From: Bacteroidota bacterium
GTDB lineage: Bacteria; Bacteroidota; Bacteroidia; Bacteroidales; Paludibacteraceae
NCBI GenBank assembly: GCA_017860295.1
Contig: JAFNAS010000013.1
Location: 23,539 to 87,538 of the forward strand
Length of the DNA stretch: 64,000 nt
Direction: 5' to 3'
How positions within the stretch are numbered: the first letter of the stretch is position 1; every line of letters begins with the position of its first letter. Of this stretch, positions 9,105-17,387 are shown in pieces. The position numbers were made by a program, and so were the translations under genes. Below the pieces are notes generated by a model that did no database searches, was not told the DNA's origin, and worked only from the letters and a program-made list of their open reading frames with translations.

Positions 9105-9407
9105 ATGAAAAAGCCTGATTACATGATTATGGTGTGCAACTCGTATCGGGTTGCCGGCGATGCCCAAGGGTATTGCAACAAACAGGGAGCCACCTCTTTT
9201 GTACAAATGATTAGTGAAGGATGCTCCGACCGCGGACTCGATGCGGTAGTGACTACAACAGCCTGCCTTAGCGTTTGCAGTCAGGGTCCTATTGTGGTTA
9301 TTCAGCCGAATAACTACTGGTATGGGGGTATGAACGAAGATAAAATCGATGAGGTATTGGATGCATTGGAAGAGGGTAAAGCTGTTGAGGAATATTTGAT
9401 AGCGTAA
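9105..9407 (+). CDS. Thioredoxin-like [2Fe-2S] ferredoxin
   Basis: A 100-aa ferredoxin of the thioredoxin-like family. Likely ligands are C11, C24, C54 and C58 (MVCNSY, GYCNKQG, TTACLSVCSQGP), and the GPIVVIQPNNYWYG segment is typical. Homologues such as the Clostridium pasteurianum 2Fe-2S ferredoxin and Azotobacter FdI are nif-linked, and the clostridial one binds MoFe protein. Placement between nifB and nifV supports a nitrogenase role, in electron transfer or cofactor assembly. The exact role is not settled for the family. Confidence 0.88.
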   Translation: MKKPDYMIMVCNSYRVAGDAQGYCNKQGATSFVQMISEGCSDRGLDAVVTTTACLSVCSQGPIVVIQPNNYWYGGMNEDKIDEVLDALEEGKAVEEYLIA

Positions 9408-9712
9408 TTTCGATTGTTATTCGGAAAACAATTGTCTATTGAATTCTGTGAATTATAACCCTGATCTTTAAGTCGGGGATAAAAACAAATATGGAATGCA
9501 GTTGGCTTTAGCTTTGCTAATTTGATTTTTGGCTTGCTCGTTATCAGGACTAAAGCCAATCTGTTGTCATCATTGAATTTGCTCCGCCCAGAAGGACGGA
9601 GTTATTCTTAAATTGACATAGTGTAGCGTATTTACAGATAATATTTGGGCAGTATGTATCATTGAAGTTCAGATTTCAGTGGTAAATAGTAAATGTCATA
9701 ATAGTAAATAAC
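9408..9712 (+). repeat. Gene-free gap with REP-like inverted repeat
   Basis: No ORF is credible in this 305-bp gap. TTGGCTTTAG (about 9502-9511) is inverted as CTAAAGCCAA at about 9549-9558. Just after it, GCTCCGCCCAGAAGGACGGAGT forms another small hairpin. The segment TTTAGCTTTGCTAATTTGA resembles the core motif of repeats elsewhere in the window. No clear promoter of nifV was identified. Confidence 0.45.
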
Positions 9713-10852
9713 ATGGATTCTCTGTCACCCACCTTTGTTCCCCGCCTGATCGACTCCACGTTGCGCGATGGAGAGCAGGCTCCCGGGGTTGCCTTTTCCA
9801 GAGCAGAAAAACTCAAGGTAGTGCGTCTGCTTGACGCAGTGGGTGTGGATGAGATCGAAGCCGGCACTCCGGCAATGGGAGAGGAGGAGGTTGAAACCAT
9901 TCGGTCTATTGTCCGGGCTAAGTCGAAATGTCGTATCTCTGTTTGGAGCAGAGCACTTCGTCAGGATATTGAGATGGCTGCCCGTACTGGTGCCGAAGGT
10001 ATTCACATGGCCTTTCCGTTATCCGATATTCAACTGAAAGTCATTGGCAAGGATTGGGTTTGGATTAGTGATGCGCTGCCTGCTTTAGTGGAATATGCGC
10101 ATCGCTATTTTTCCTATGTCAGTGTCGGGGCACAGGATGCCAGTCGTACCGATCGTACCCGTCTCTTTGCTTATTTGAAACTAATACAAAATGCCGGGGT
10201 AAAACGGGTCCGCATTGCCGATACCGTTGGTTTGTTTACTCCGCTTTCTCTCTATTCGCTTGTTCGTGATATAAAGACTGCTTTTCCGTTGCTTGAGATT
10301 GATTTTCATGGTCATAACGATCTTGGAATGGCTACTGCTAACGCCATCACAGCTTGGCAGGCCGGTGCCGAAAACCTTAGCGTGACAGTAAATGGATTGG
10401 GCGAACGGGCCGGTAATTCTTCGTTGGAGGAGGTGGTGACGACTCTAGTAACGGCTTTTGAAAGAACAGAATTTCATCCCGAAAAACTAATGTCTCTCTG
10501 CAATTTTGTTTCCGCATGTTCTGGACGTCCTATTCCAGTCGGAAAGGCGATTACCGGCAGCATGGTCTTTACTCATGAATCGGGGATTCATGCGCAGGGT
10601 ACATTGCGTGATGCAAAGGCGTTTCAACTTTTCGATGGGAAACTGGTAGGTCGTGAAAGTGCACAGAATGTTTTTGGTAAGCATTCGGGCAAAACGGCCG
10701 TTCTTCACTTTTTTTCTCAGCGCAATCTCCTTCTCGACGCTGCTGATCTCGATTCGATTGTCGGTAAAATTCATCAGCTTTCGATTTTTCTTAAACGAAA
10801 CCTTTCGGTAGCTGAAATGTTGGCCGTTTATGATGAAGTTCATTGCAAATAA
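9713..10852 (+). CDS. nifV: Homocitrate synthase NifV
   Basis: Condenses acetyl-CoA with 2-oxoglutarate to homocitrate, the organic ligand of FeMo-cofactor. It is 379 aa, the normal length. It has the N-terminal signature RLIDSTLRDGEQAPGVAF and the metal-binding FHGHNDLGMATANA of the HMGL/isopropylmalate synthase family. It is short and lacks the regulatory LeuA-type C-terminal domain, which together with nif context favours NifV over LeuA or CimA. Confidence 0.92.
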   Translation: MDSLSPTFVPRLIDSTLRDGEQAPGVAFSRAEKLKVVRLLDAVGVDEIEAGTPAMGEEEVETIRSIVRAKSKCRISVWSRALRQDIEMAARTGAEGIHMAFPLSDIQLKVIGKDWVWISDALPALVEYAHRYFSYVSVGAQDASRTDRTRLFAYLKLIQNAGVKRVRIADTVGLFTPLSLYSLVRDIKTAFPLLEIDFHGHNDLGMATANAITAWQAGAENLSVTVNGLGERAGNSSLEEVVTTLVTAFERTEFHPEKLMSLCNFVSACSGRPIPVGKAITGSMVFTHESGIHAQGTLRDAKAFQLFDGKLVGRESAQNVFGKHSGKTAVLHFFSQRNLLLDAADLDSIVGKIHQLSIFLKRNLSVAEMLAVYDEVHCK

Positions 10853-10963
10853 ATTTATCTTCAAAAAATGCCTTGTTTGGTTCATATTGCTGTAAAACAT
10901 GGTATTTGTGTGATAAAAAGAAAGAAAAATGCGACTTTATTATGGCAATATGATAATTATTGC

Positions 10964-10971
10964 TATATTTG
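10964..10971 (+). promoter_or_regulatory. Bacteroidota -7 element upstream of nifA
   Basis: TATATTTG matches the TAnnTTTG -7 consensus of Bacteroidota sigma-70-type promoters and lies 41 bp before the activator start. A good -33 TTTG at the right distance is not visible. It suggests nifA has its own housekeeping promoter rather than a sigma-54 one. Confidence 0.45.
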
Positions 10972-11011
10972 CAATGGATTTTTGTCCATTCAACGATAAA
11001 ACGATCAGATT

Positions 11012-12580
11012 ATGTTTTGCGAACGCACCAAGCGGAACTGTTATGCAGAGTCCGACCTGACTTTCCTGTTTACAATCAGCGATATCATTAACAAAAGCCA
11101 GAACATCAACAAAGACCTGGAGCTGGTACTTGCGAATCTTTGTACATTTCTCAATGCACAATACAGCATGATTACAATTATCAACCGTAATGTTTCTACC
11201 ATAGAAACCAGCGCCGCATTCGGGCTGACCGATGAAGAAAAACATCGCGGTGTGTATAAAATTGGAGAGGGGATTATTGGAGAGGTGGTACGTACGAAAA
11301 AGGCGAAAATCATACCCGATGTTTCCAAAGATCCTCATTTTTTGAATAAAATAGGTATTGCTCCCGATTTGGTGCACAATACAGCATTTTTATGTATCCC
11401 CATTATTTCGGAAGATCAGGTTACAGGTACTTTAAGTATTCATAAACACTATTCCCGGGTAACCGATTTTTCGCCAGAGCTGAAGTTTATGAACCTGGTC
11501 GGAGTGCTGATTGGGCGCACGGTGGCTATTCGTCAGACTCAGATTGAGGAGATGGAGCAATTGAGAGCCGAAAATCGTCGGTTGAAAGAATCTCCGCTAT
11601 CGCAACGTCCCGACAATATTGTGGGCAACTCTTCGCTGATGAATGATCTTTACGGTCTGATTGAAAAAGTGGCGCCGATCAATACTACCGTGATGATTCG
11701 TGGCGAAAGCGGTGTAGGTAAAGAGTTGATTGCGGAGGCCATACACAAGGCTAGTGCCCGTAAAAACGGACCGTTTATTAAGGTAAACTGTTCGGCTTTG
11801 CCCGAAACATTGATAGAAAGCGAATTGTTTGGTCACGAAAAAGGTTCGTTTACGGGAGCTAATACACAACATGCCGGTCGTTTCGAAATGGCCGACGGAG
11901 GAACCATCTTTCTGGACGAAATCGGCGATGTGCCTCAGTCTATTCAGGTGAAATTGTTGCGTGTATTGCAACAACGTCAGTTCGAGCGGGTAGGGGGAAC
12001 CAAGACGCTGGATGTGAATGTACGGGTGATTACGGCTACCAACCGGAATCTGGAAGAGATGATTAAGAATAATACGTTCAGAGAGGATTTTTATTATCGT
12101 ATCAATGTTTTCCCCATCTATGTTCCTGCTTTGCGCGAACGGCGTGCCGATCTTCCCATTCTGGTCGATCATTTTATCGAGAAACTCAACCGGATCAACG
12201 GAACTGCCGTCAAGCGGATTACCAGTGGAGCCCTCGATCTGCTGATGATGTATCACTGGCCGGGCAATATCCGTGAACTGGAGAATGTAATCGAACGGGC
12301 TATGGTGCTCAGTTCCGACAACGTGATACGTTCCTATAACCTGCCTCCTACGCTGCAAACAGCTACCTCTTCGGGTACTTCCAGCAAGGGAACGCTCAAC
12401 AACGTTCTCGAAAAGGTGGAGAAACAGATGATTCTGGATACCCTGATTGCTACACGCGGCAATAGCGCAAAAGCTGCTCAAACGCTTGGAATTACCGAGC
12501 GCATTATGGGGTTGCGCATTCAGAAGTATCAAATCGATGTTCAAAACTATAAACATCTTTCGGACGATGACAACAACTGA
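11012..12580 (+). CDS. nifA: NifA-type sigma-54-dependent transcriptional activator
   Basis: A 522-aa bacterial enhancer-binding protein likely to activate nif promoters with sigma-54. It has an N-terminal GAF domain (about 15-175), a short coiled linker, and an AAA+ domain with Walker A GESGVGKE (231-238), sigma-54 contact loop GSFTGA (278-283, a variant of GAFTGA), Walker B TIFLDEIGD, and a Fis-type HTH at about 485-512. The cysteine-pair linker of oxygen-sensitive NifA proteins is absent: between AAA+ and HTH there is no CxxxxC. Domain order and position after nifV support NifA; a general GAF-type activator is the alternative. Confidence 0.85.
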   Translation: MFCERTKRNCYAESDLTFLFTISDIINKSQNINKDLELVLANLCTFLNAQYSMITIINRNVSTIETSAAFGLTDEEKHRGVYKIGEGIIGEVVRTKKAKIIPDVSKDPHFLNKIGIAPDLVHNTAFLCIPIISEDQVTGTLSIHKHYSRVTDFSPELKFMNLVGVLIGRTVAIRQTQIEEMEQLRAENRRLKESPLSQRPDNIVGNSSLMNDLYGLIEKVAPINTTVMIRGESGVGKELIAEAIHKASARKNGPFIKVNCSALPETLIESELFGHEKGSFTGANTQHAGRFEMADGGTIFLDEIGDVPQSIQVKLLRVLQQRQFERVGGTKTLDVNVRVITATNRNLEEMIKNNTFREDFYYRINVFPIYVPALRERRADLPILVDHFIEKLNRINGTAVKRITSGALDLLMMYHWPGNIRELENVIERAMVLSSDNVIRSYNLPPTLQTATSSGTSSKGTLNNVLEKVEKQMILDTLIATRGNSAKAAQTLGITERIMGLRIQKYQIDVQNYKHLSDDDNN

Positions 12581-13043
12581 AATTGAAATAACCGATTGCG
12601 ATTTTTGTAATCCCGACCATCTTTCTGCTATTGGTGATCTGCTCAATAGCTATATTGCCGACCCGATGGGTGGTGGAGAGCCGCTTAATAAACTGCAACA
12701 ACTGCGTCTTGTCGACGGACTCAACAATCATCCTACAGCCATCGTTTTGCTGGCATTGGCCGACGAACGGCCGGCAGGAATGCTGGTGGCGTTCGAAAAT
12801 TTTTCTACATTTACCGTAAAGCCGATGGTCAATATCCACGACCTGATCGTCAATCCCGATTTCAGAGAGCTGGGCATCGGTCGCAAACTGATGGAGGCCA
12901 TCGAAGTTCGCGCTCGCGAGAAGGGTTGCAGTCGCATCACCCTCGAAGTGCGTCACGATAATGTGAAAGCACAAGCGCTTTACGTAAATCTCGATTTTCA
13001 GGAGGCCGATCCCCCCATGTACTACTGGCGCAAGACCCTCTGA
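12567..13043 (+). CDS. GNAT family N-acetyltransferase
   Basis: A 158-aa GCN5-type acetyltransferase. The start ATG 12567 overlaps the nifA stop by 14 bp, indicating translational coupling; the longer open frame upstream lies inside nifA. Visible are HDLIVNPDFRELGIGRKLM, with the acetyl-CoA pyrophosphate-binding R/E-x-G-I-G-R pattern (about residues 92-104), and the C-terminal QALYVNLDFQEADPPMYYW strand. The substrate is unknown. Coupling to nifA may be incidental. Confidence 0.85.
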   Translation: MTTTEIEITDCDFCNPDHLSAIGDLLNSYIADPMGGGEPLNKLQQLRLVDGLNNHPTAIVLLALADERPAGMLVAFENFSTFTVKPMVNIHDLIVNPDFRELGIGRKLMEAIEVRAREKGCSRITLEVRHDNVKAQALYVNLDFQEADPPMYYWRKTL

Positions 13044-13160
13044 TGTGTATCGTTTTTTACGCTGATGCTACTTCTCTGTAAATAGCATTATGGCTTTCAC
13101 TAAAAGATGTAATCTTTGTTTGTCTGTGTGCAAACCAAAAGGTTTACTATGGATGCGCTT

Positions 13161-13808
13161 TTACACAAATCGTAACTCGCCGAAGAATTCGGGACGATGG
13201 AAATCGGGGTTGGGCGTAAGGATGGGATTCCAGCTCAGGTAGTGCTGAAAAGCGGTATCGTCGGCACATTTGTAGAAATTTCCAAGTATCTTTTCGGGCA
13301 AATGATGTGAATCGATACCCAATAGTGCAAACGGAATGGCTACCGTTAGCTCCCACTCGAAGTTGCCTTCCATCTCCTGAAAAGCCTTTGTGCCGATAGA
13401 GGGAAAGCGCAATATCTGGTTCAATTCTTCGGGCGTCCGTTTCGTCGATTCCTGACGGGTAACGTGCTTTGCCGAATAACAGGCACCGATACAATTGAAC
13501 TCAAAATTCATATATCCTTCCTGATCGGCACGTTTACAGAAAAACTCCACACAACTGTCTTTCCATACCGGATCTTGATCCTTGCTGTATACGGCACACA
13601 ACACATTGCCGTTGACGGCATACTTAATAAAGATGGCGTCTTCGGAACGAGCTATATAAAAGGATGTAAGCGGCTTGTAAGGATAGCGAAGGGGCCAGTT
13701 CACACTCTCAATACTCCCGGCACTACCCTCCTCTTCGAGAATATCGCTTGCCACTTCTATGGATGCACTGTCCAAACGACTGGTATAGGGAACATCAATT
13801 ATCTTCAT
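13161..13808 (-). CDS. Carbohydrate-binding family 9-like protein
   Basis: A 215-aa protein resembling the CBM9-like beta-sandwich domain found as a stand-alone protein in Bacteroidota. Features are WKDSCVEFFCKRADQEGYMNFEFNCIGACYS in the middle and a C-terminal YLSWNPILTPNPDFHRPEFFGELRF, both typical of this group. There is no signal peptide, so it is probably cytoplasmic. It lies alone, 179 bp upstream of a methyltransferase gene on the same strand. The ligand is unknown. Confidence 0.75.
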   Translation of the reverse strand: MKIIDVPYTSRLDSASIEVASDILEEEGSAGSIESVNWPLRYPYKPLTSFYIARSEDAIFIKYAVNGNVLCAVYSKDQDPVWKDSCVEFFCKRADQEGYMNFEFNCIGACYSAKHVTRQESTKRTPEELNQILRFPSIGTKAFQEMEGNFEWELTVAIPFALLGIDSHHLPEKILGNFYKCADDTAFQHYLSWNPILTPNPDFHRPEFFGELRFV

Positions 13809-13987
13809 CGCCTCAAAACTTAAATTTATATATCTAATAAACAGCTGGATAAGCTTTCATTGTTAGCAAATTGCCTGTCCTGCAAAAGAGGGACTTCTCC
13901 CTTCTGAATAGTTGTACAATGATACGATATTTTTTGCTTAAAAAAAATAGCATTTTTGTGAATAAAAAAAGAAGATTGCCGGGCGTT

Positions 13988-15163
13988 TTATATTCGGCGG
14001 CAGAAGATTCCGGTTTTCTGTCCATCGTGTAACGTGGTGGCAAACAAATAGTCATCACCGCCATCGATCAGTCCGAGCTTTTTCTTTAGCTCCTCCGGTT
14101 TTGATGGAAAGTTTCGAACGACAATATTGGCTTTACGTCCCGGTAAAAGTGATTTGACGGTCTGCTTATTCAAAGCCCCTGTTGAGAGGATTTGAAACCT
14201 CTTGCCCGGAAAATCGAGATGCAAGATGTCTGACGTATACAAGTGAGAATCAGGATGCAATTTCTTCAGTCCGAAGCGTTGTCCTGTCAGTCGGAAAGCG
14301 CCGGCCTTCATGATGGCGACGTTCGGTTCGTAAAGATACGTGAACAACCGCGAGGCATAATCCGATACGGCATCCGACTCCTCTTGCGGAGTAAAGATAA
14401 ACGGAGTCTCATTTCCCGACTCCAGATTGATGCTAATCACCGTATAAGCTGATGCATTGGGGCAACATTCAAACAGCAATTCCTTGCATTCGTTCCTGAC
14501 GGCTACCACATGCACACATTCTACGCAACCTAGTTCTTTTATGGCTTGCGAAATATCAAGCATTGGCGAGGCTTTCACCAGAATTTTATCCGCATATTGC
14601 CACCAGAATTTCAGATTGGCCGGCACATCGGGCTCGCAGGCACTCAATCGTACCACTTTGTTTTTATTCTCATCCCGACGCGCCGGATCGAGATAAAGAC
14701 AATCGAACTTGCGGTCGGACTTCCGAAGAAACTCCAGCCCGTCATCACACACAGCTTTTATCACTGCATTGGTTGCTTTAAAATTATGGACTGCAATCTG
14801 GGTCAGTTCTTCGTTTCGTTCCACATAACAATGTTCCTTACTTTCTCGCGACATAAAAATAGCATCGATTCCCAGTCCGCCCGTCAGGTCGACTACCGAC
14901 AAACCGCTTATCAGCTTAGCCTTATATGTTGCTGTCAGTTCTGACGAACATTGCTCCATCGACAGTTTTACAGGATAGATAAAGTCTTCGATGGAACACA
15001 ACGACGGGAATTTTTCTTTTGCTTTACGCCATCCTTCAAGCTGCCGTACCACAAATTCCATATCAATATCGGGAAAACGGGATGCGCTAAGTAATAGCCG
15101 ATGAGTATTTTCATCGGCATGTTGCGCTATGAAAGCTTTGTGGGCAGCATCCAGTTTACACAT
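13988..15163 (-). CDS. Class I SAM methyltransferase with THUMP-like domain
   Basis: A 391-aa protein with a Rossmann methyltransferase core in the middle: motif I VVDLTGGLGIDA, acidic residue YVERNEE, and a DLDPARRD-type motif read here as LYLDPARRD. The C-terminal part (about 290-391) matches the THUMP-like/ferredoxin-like domain of this Bacteroidota family (FGLKKLHPDSHLYTS). It probably modifies RNA, but the target is not established. It starts 12 bp after tatC on the same strand, so it is the last gene of a three-gene unit. Confidence 0.8.
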   Translation of the reverse strand: MCKLDAAHKAFIAQHADENTHRLLLSASRFPDIDMEFVVRQLEGWRKAKEKFPSLCSIEDFIYPVKLSMEQCSSELTATYKAKLISGLSVVDLTGGLGIDAIFMSRESKEHCYVERNEELTQIAVHNFKATNAVIKAVCDDGLEFLRKSDRKFDCLYLDPARRDENKNKVVRLSACEPDVPANLKFWWQYADKILVKASPMLDISQAIKELGCVECVHVVAVRNECKELLFECCPNASAYTVISINLESGNETPFIFTPQEESDAVSDYASRLFTYLYEPNVAIMKAGAFRLTGQRFGLKKLHPDSHLYTSDILHLDFPGKRFQILSTGALNKQTVKSLLPGRKANIVVRNFPSKPEELKKKLGLIDGGDDYLFATTLHDGQKTGIFCRRI

Positions 15164-15175
15164 AAACGGTCGGTT

Positions 15176-15958
15176 CTATTTTTTACAAACGTAGATACTC
15201 GCCTCGTAGAGCAAAATAAGCGGAATGCAGACGGCTATCATCGAAAAAGGATCGGCCGGGGTGATGATTCCGGCCAAAATGGCAATGACAACCACCGCAT
15301 GACGACGGTATTTGCGCATGAACTCACGTTTCAGAATGCCAAACCGCGAAAGAAGATATACCAGAATAGGTAGTTCGAACACGGCACCAATGCATATCAA
15401 CGTTGTGGTAAAAAGACTAATATACGACCCAAGCGATACCATATTGGTGATGTCGGGGTTGATTTGATATGTAAAGAAGAACCGAATGGCAATCGGAAAA
15501 ATGAGGCTGTAAGAGATCAGCACTCCAAGAAAAAAAAGCAACCCTCCTGCCACAAAAGTCCATACAATGGGATGGCGTTCGCCTGGATAGAGTGCGGGAC
15601 TGATAAAACGCCACAATTCATAGCAAATATAGGGAAGGGCAAGAATCAGCCCCAACCAGAAAGCAATATTGAGATGTACCATAAACTGGCCTGTTAGTTC
15701 ATAGTTCACCAGTTTCAGATTAAAGTCTTCAAAACGAAGAGACGATATGTGCAACGCCTGCCCGATATAGTCCAACCATTTGTACATGTAGAAGGTGGAA
15801 TTTTTAGGCGCCAAAATAAGGTCGAAAACCCATTCTTTGGCACAAAATACCACCACCATCATCGCCACTATGGCCACCACCGACCTGAAAAGCGTCCAAC
15901 GTAACGCCTCCAGATGATCCCAAAAGGACATTTCCTGCTCTTCGATCTCCTCACTCAT
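15176..15958 (-). CDS. tatC: Sec-independent protein translocase TatC
   Basis: The core receptor of the twin-arginine translocase in the inner membrane. It is 260 aa with six predicted membrane segments. Typical are the N-terminal FWDHLEALRWTLFRSV, the second-loop FIAPALYPGERHP-like block (read FISPALYPGERHP) and the conserved ITPADPFSM near the end. No tatA/tatB gene lies beside it. It sits between the T9SS plug gene (16-bp gap) and the methyltransferase gene (12-bp gap). Confidence 0.95.
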   Translation of the reverse strand: MSEEIEEQEMSFWDHLEALRWTLFRSVVAIVAMMVVVFCAKEWVFDLILAPKNSTFYMYKWLDYIGQALHISSLRFEDFNLKLVNYELTGQFMVHLNIAFWLGLILALPYICYELWRFISPALYPGERHPIVWTFVAGGLLFFLGVLISYSLIFPIAIRFFFTYQINPDITNMVSLGSYISLFTTTLICIGAVFELPILVYLLSRFGILKREFMRKYRRHAVVVIAILAGIITPADPFSMIAVCIPLILLYEASIYVCKK

Positions 15959-15974
15959 TTTGTCTTGTTATCTC

Positions 15975-17222
15975 TTATTCTACGGTTTGCACTCCTATCA
16001 AACGGTCGTACCGTTCGCCCCAGCCTCTGTAATAGGCGTAAATTACATACTCGTTTCTTGTCTGCCAAAGACTGCCCTCCATGGGCTGTAGCGACCCTAT
16101 TGCCTCATCTCTTTTTACAAAAGCATACAGGTAATTGTATCCGCCCTGTTTCAACAACAACGTTTGTTCATAGGCATTGTGTTGGGCATTGTATTCCATT
16201 CGCACATTATGATCGAAACGGTTATAATTTAAATCGCCTAATATATAGAGTGATCCTTCAAAGAACGGTTTTTCAATCGGTATGCTGAAATGGACGAACA
16301 TATAATCGGCATTCACCGAATCATTTTCATCATTCTGTAAATTAACCACATATCGTCCATTGGCATCTTCCTGTCGCTCGTAAGGGCGTCCCGACCGCGA
16401 ATTGTCGGCAACCAGCGTTGCGTGATAATAGGGCGCAAAATATTTGATATTCTCAATTCCGGCACCGAAGGTGTAAATCGACGAACAATCAAAGCTCCGG
16501 TATTCATTGCCGCCTTCAAAAATCAAGGCCCGGTTGTTTACATAGCTCTGTTTGGTAAGGGTTGTATAAGAGGGTTGCAATCCAAATACCTGCGTATCGT
16601 ACCGGTTATTTTGACGCACCAGCACTTTTAGCTCCGAAAATACGTCTTTGATTGTAAACTGGCTATTGTCGATAGTAAAATCGAGTTGTTGGTAGCGCCG
16701 GTTGATCTCCAGATCGGTATTCCCCCGGATCGTACCTTCGATGGCCACTTTGGGCTCTACTACCGAAAAGCAGGCTACGGCTACGGCTTTATCGGGATTG
16801 TTGTCTTCGTAAATCGTTACCAGATAATTACCCGAGACTTTGAATCTGAGCTGATCGTTGGGAAAGCGTACCGAATAATGTGTGTAGAGAAAAGTAGTAT
16901 TGAACGATGAGGTATAATTGGTAATCATGCCGGTAGATAATCCGTCAATGGCCTCCATTTCGGTAATGTTGGATAAACTCCAGTCGGCATTGCAATGGCG
17001 AACCGAATAATAGTAGTTTTTCCGGTCGTGAGACATTTCATCGAATTGAATACAGATGGCTTCCGTATTATTCAATCGAATAACTGGCAAAGACATTTTC
17101 TGACCGTCGACACCTACTTGTAACGTCTTGATGTTTTCAACCAAAGGCATGGTGCGATAGTGTTCCTGTGCCGAAACACAAAAGGCAAGCACCAACCAGC
17201 AAAAAGAAAACAAAGATTTCAT
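15975..17222 (-). CDS. Type IX secretion system plug protein (DUF5103 family)
   Basis: A 415-aa secreted protein with N-terminal signal MKSLFSFCWLVLAFCVSAQE. It matches the DUF5103 family, known as the T9SS plug protein that seals the SprA/Sov translocon channel: VIRLNNTEAICIQFDEM, YYYSVRHCNADWS and a C-terminal NRFDHNVRMEYNAQHNAYEQ block. It indicates that the organism has a type IX secretion system, as in most Bacteroidota. First gene of the unit with tatC. Confidence 0.85.
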   Translation of the reverse strand: MKSLFSFCWLVLAFCVSAQEHYRTMPLVENIKTLQVGVDGQKMSLPVIRLNNTEAICIQFDEMSHDRKNYYYSVRHCNADWSLSNITEMEAIDGLSTGMITNYTSSFNTTFLYTHYSVRFPNDQLRFKVSGNYLVTIYEDNNPDKAVAVACFSVVEPKVAIEGTIRGNTDLEINRRYQQLDFTIDNSQFTIKDVFSELKVLVRQNNRYDTQVFGLQPSYTTLTKQSYVNNRALIFEGGNEYRSFDCSSIYTFGAGIENIKYFAPYYHATLVADNSRSGRPYERQEDANGRYVVNLQNDENDSVNADYMFVHFSIPIEKPFFEGSLYILGDLNYNRFDHNVRMEYNAQHNAYEQTLLLKQGGYNYLYAFVKRDEAIGSLQPMEGSLWQTRNEYVIYAYYRGWGERYDRLIGVQTVE

Positions 17223-17332
17223 CCGGCAAAAATTAATTAAAATAGGTCCAGTTTTCGTAGCAAAAGTTCTATTCTATGGTTCCTCTGCAAAATTAAGGTA
17301 TTTATGTCGTATCAAAATACAAATCATAAAAA

Positions 17333-17364
17333 AAGCTGCCGGTATTTGACGATACCGGCAGCTT
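17333..17364 (-). terminator. Rho-independent terminator of the hexuronate operon
   Basis: A 13-bp perfect stem (17333-17345 with 17352-17364, GCTGCCGG core) with a 6-nt loop. Read on the - strand it is followed by a run of T residues. It lies 23 bp after the exuT stop. Confidence 0.85.
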
Positions 17365-17387
17365 AAAGATATTCTAATGGATAGAAA

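Noticed and set aside
10943..10963. Possible sigma-54 promoter (TGGC...TTGC) before nifA
   Set aside because: Spacing between GG and GC is 16 instead of 10, so it does not fit the -24/-12 pattern.
11597..12646. 349-codon open frame on the - strand
   Set aside because: Antisense to the nifA AAA+ and HTH region; composition (His/Arg/Asn-rich) is that of a shadow frame.
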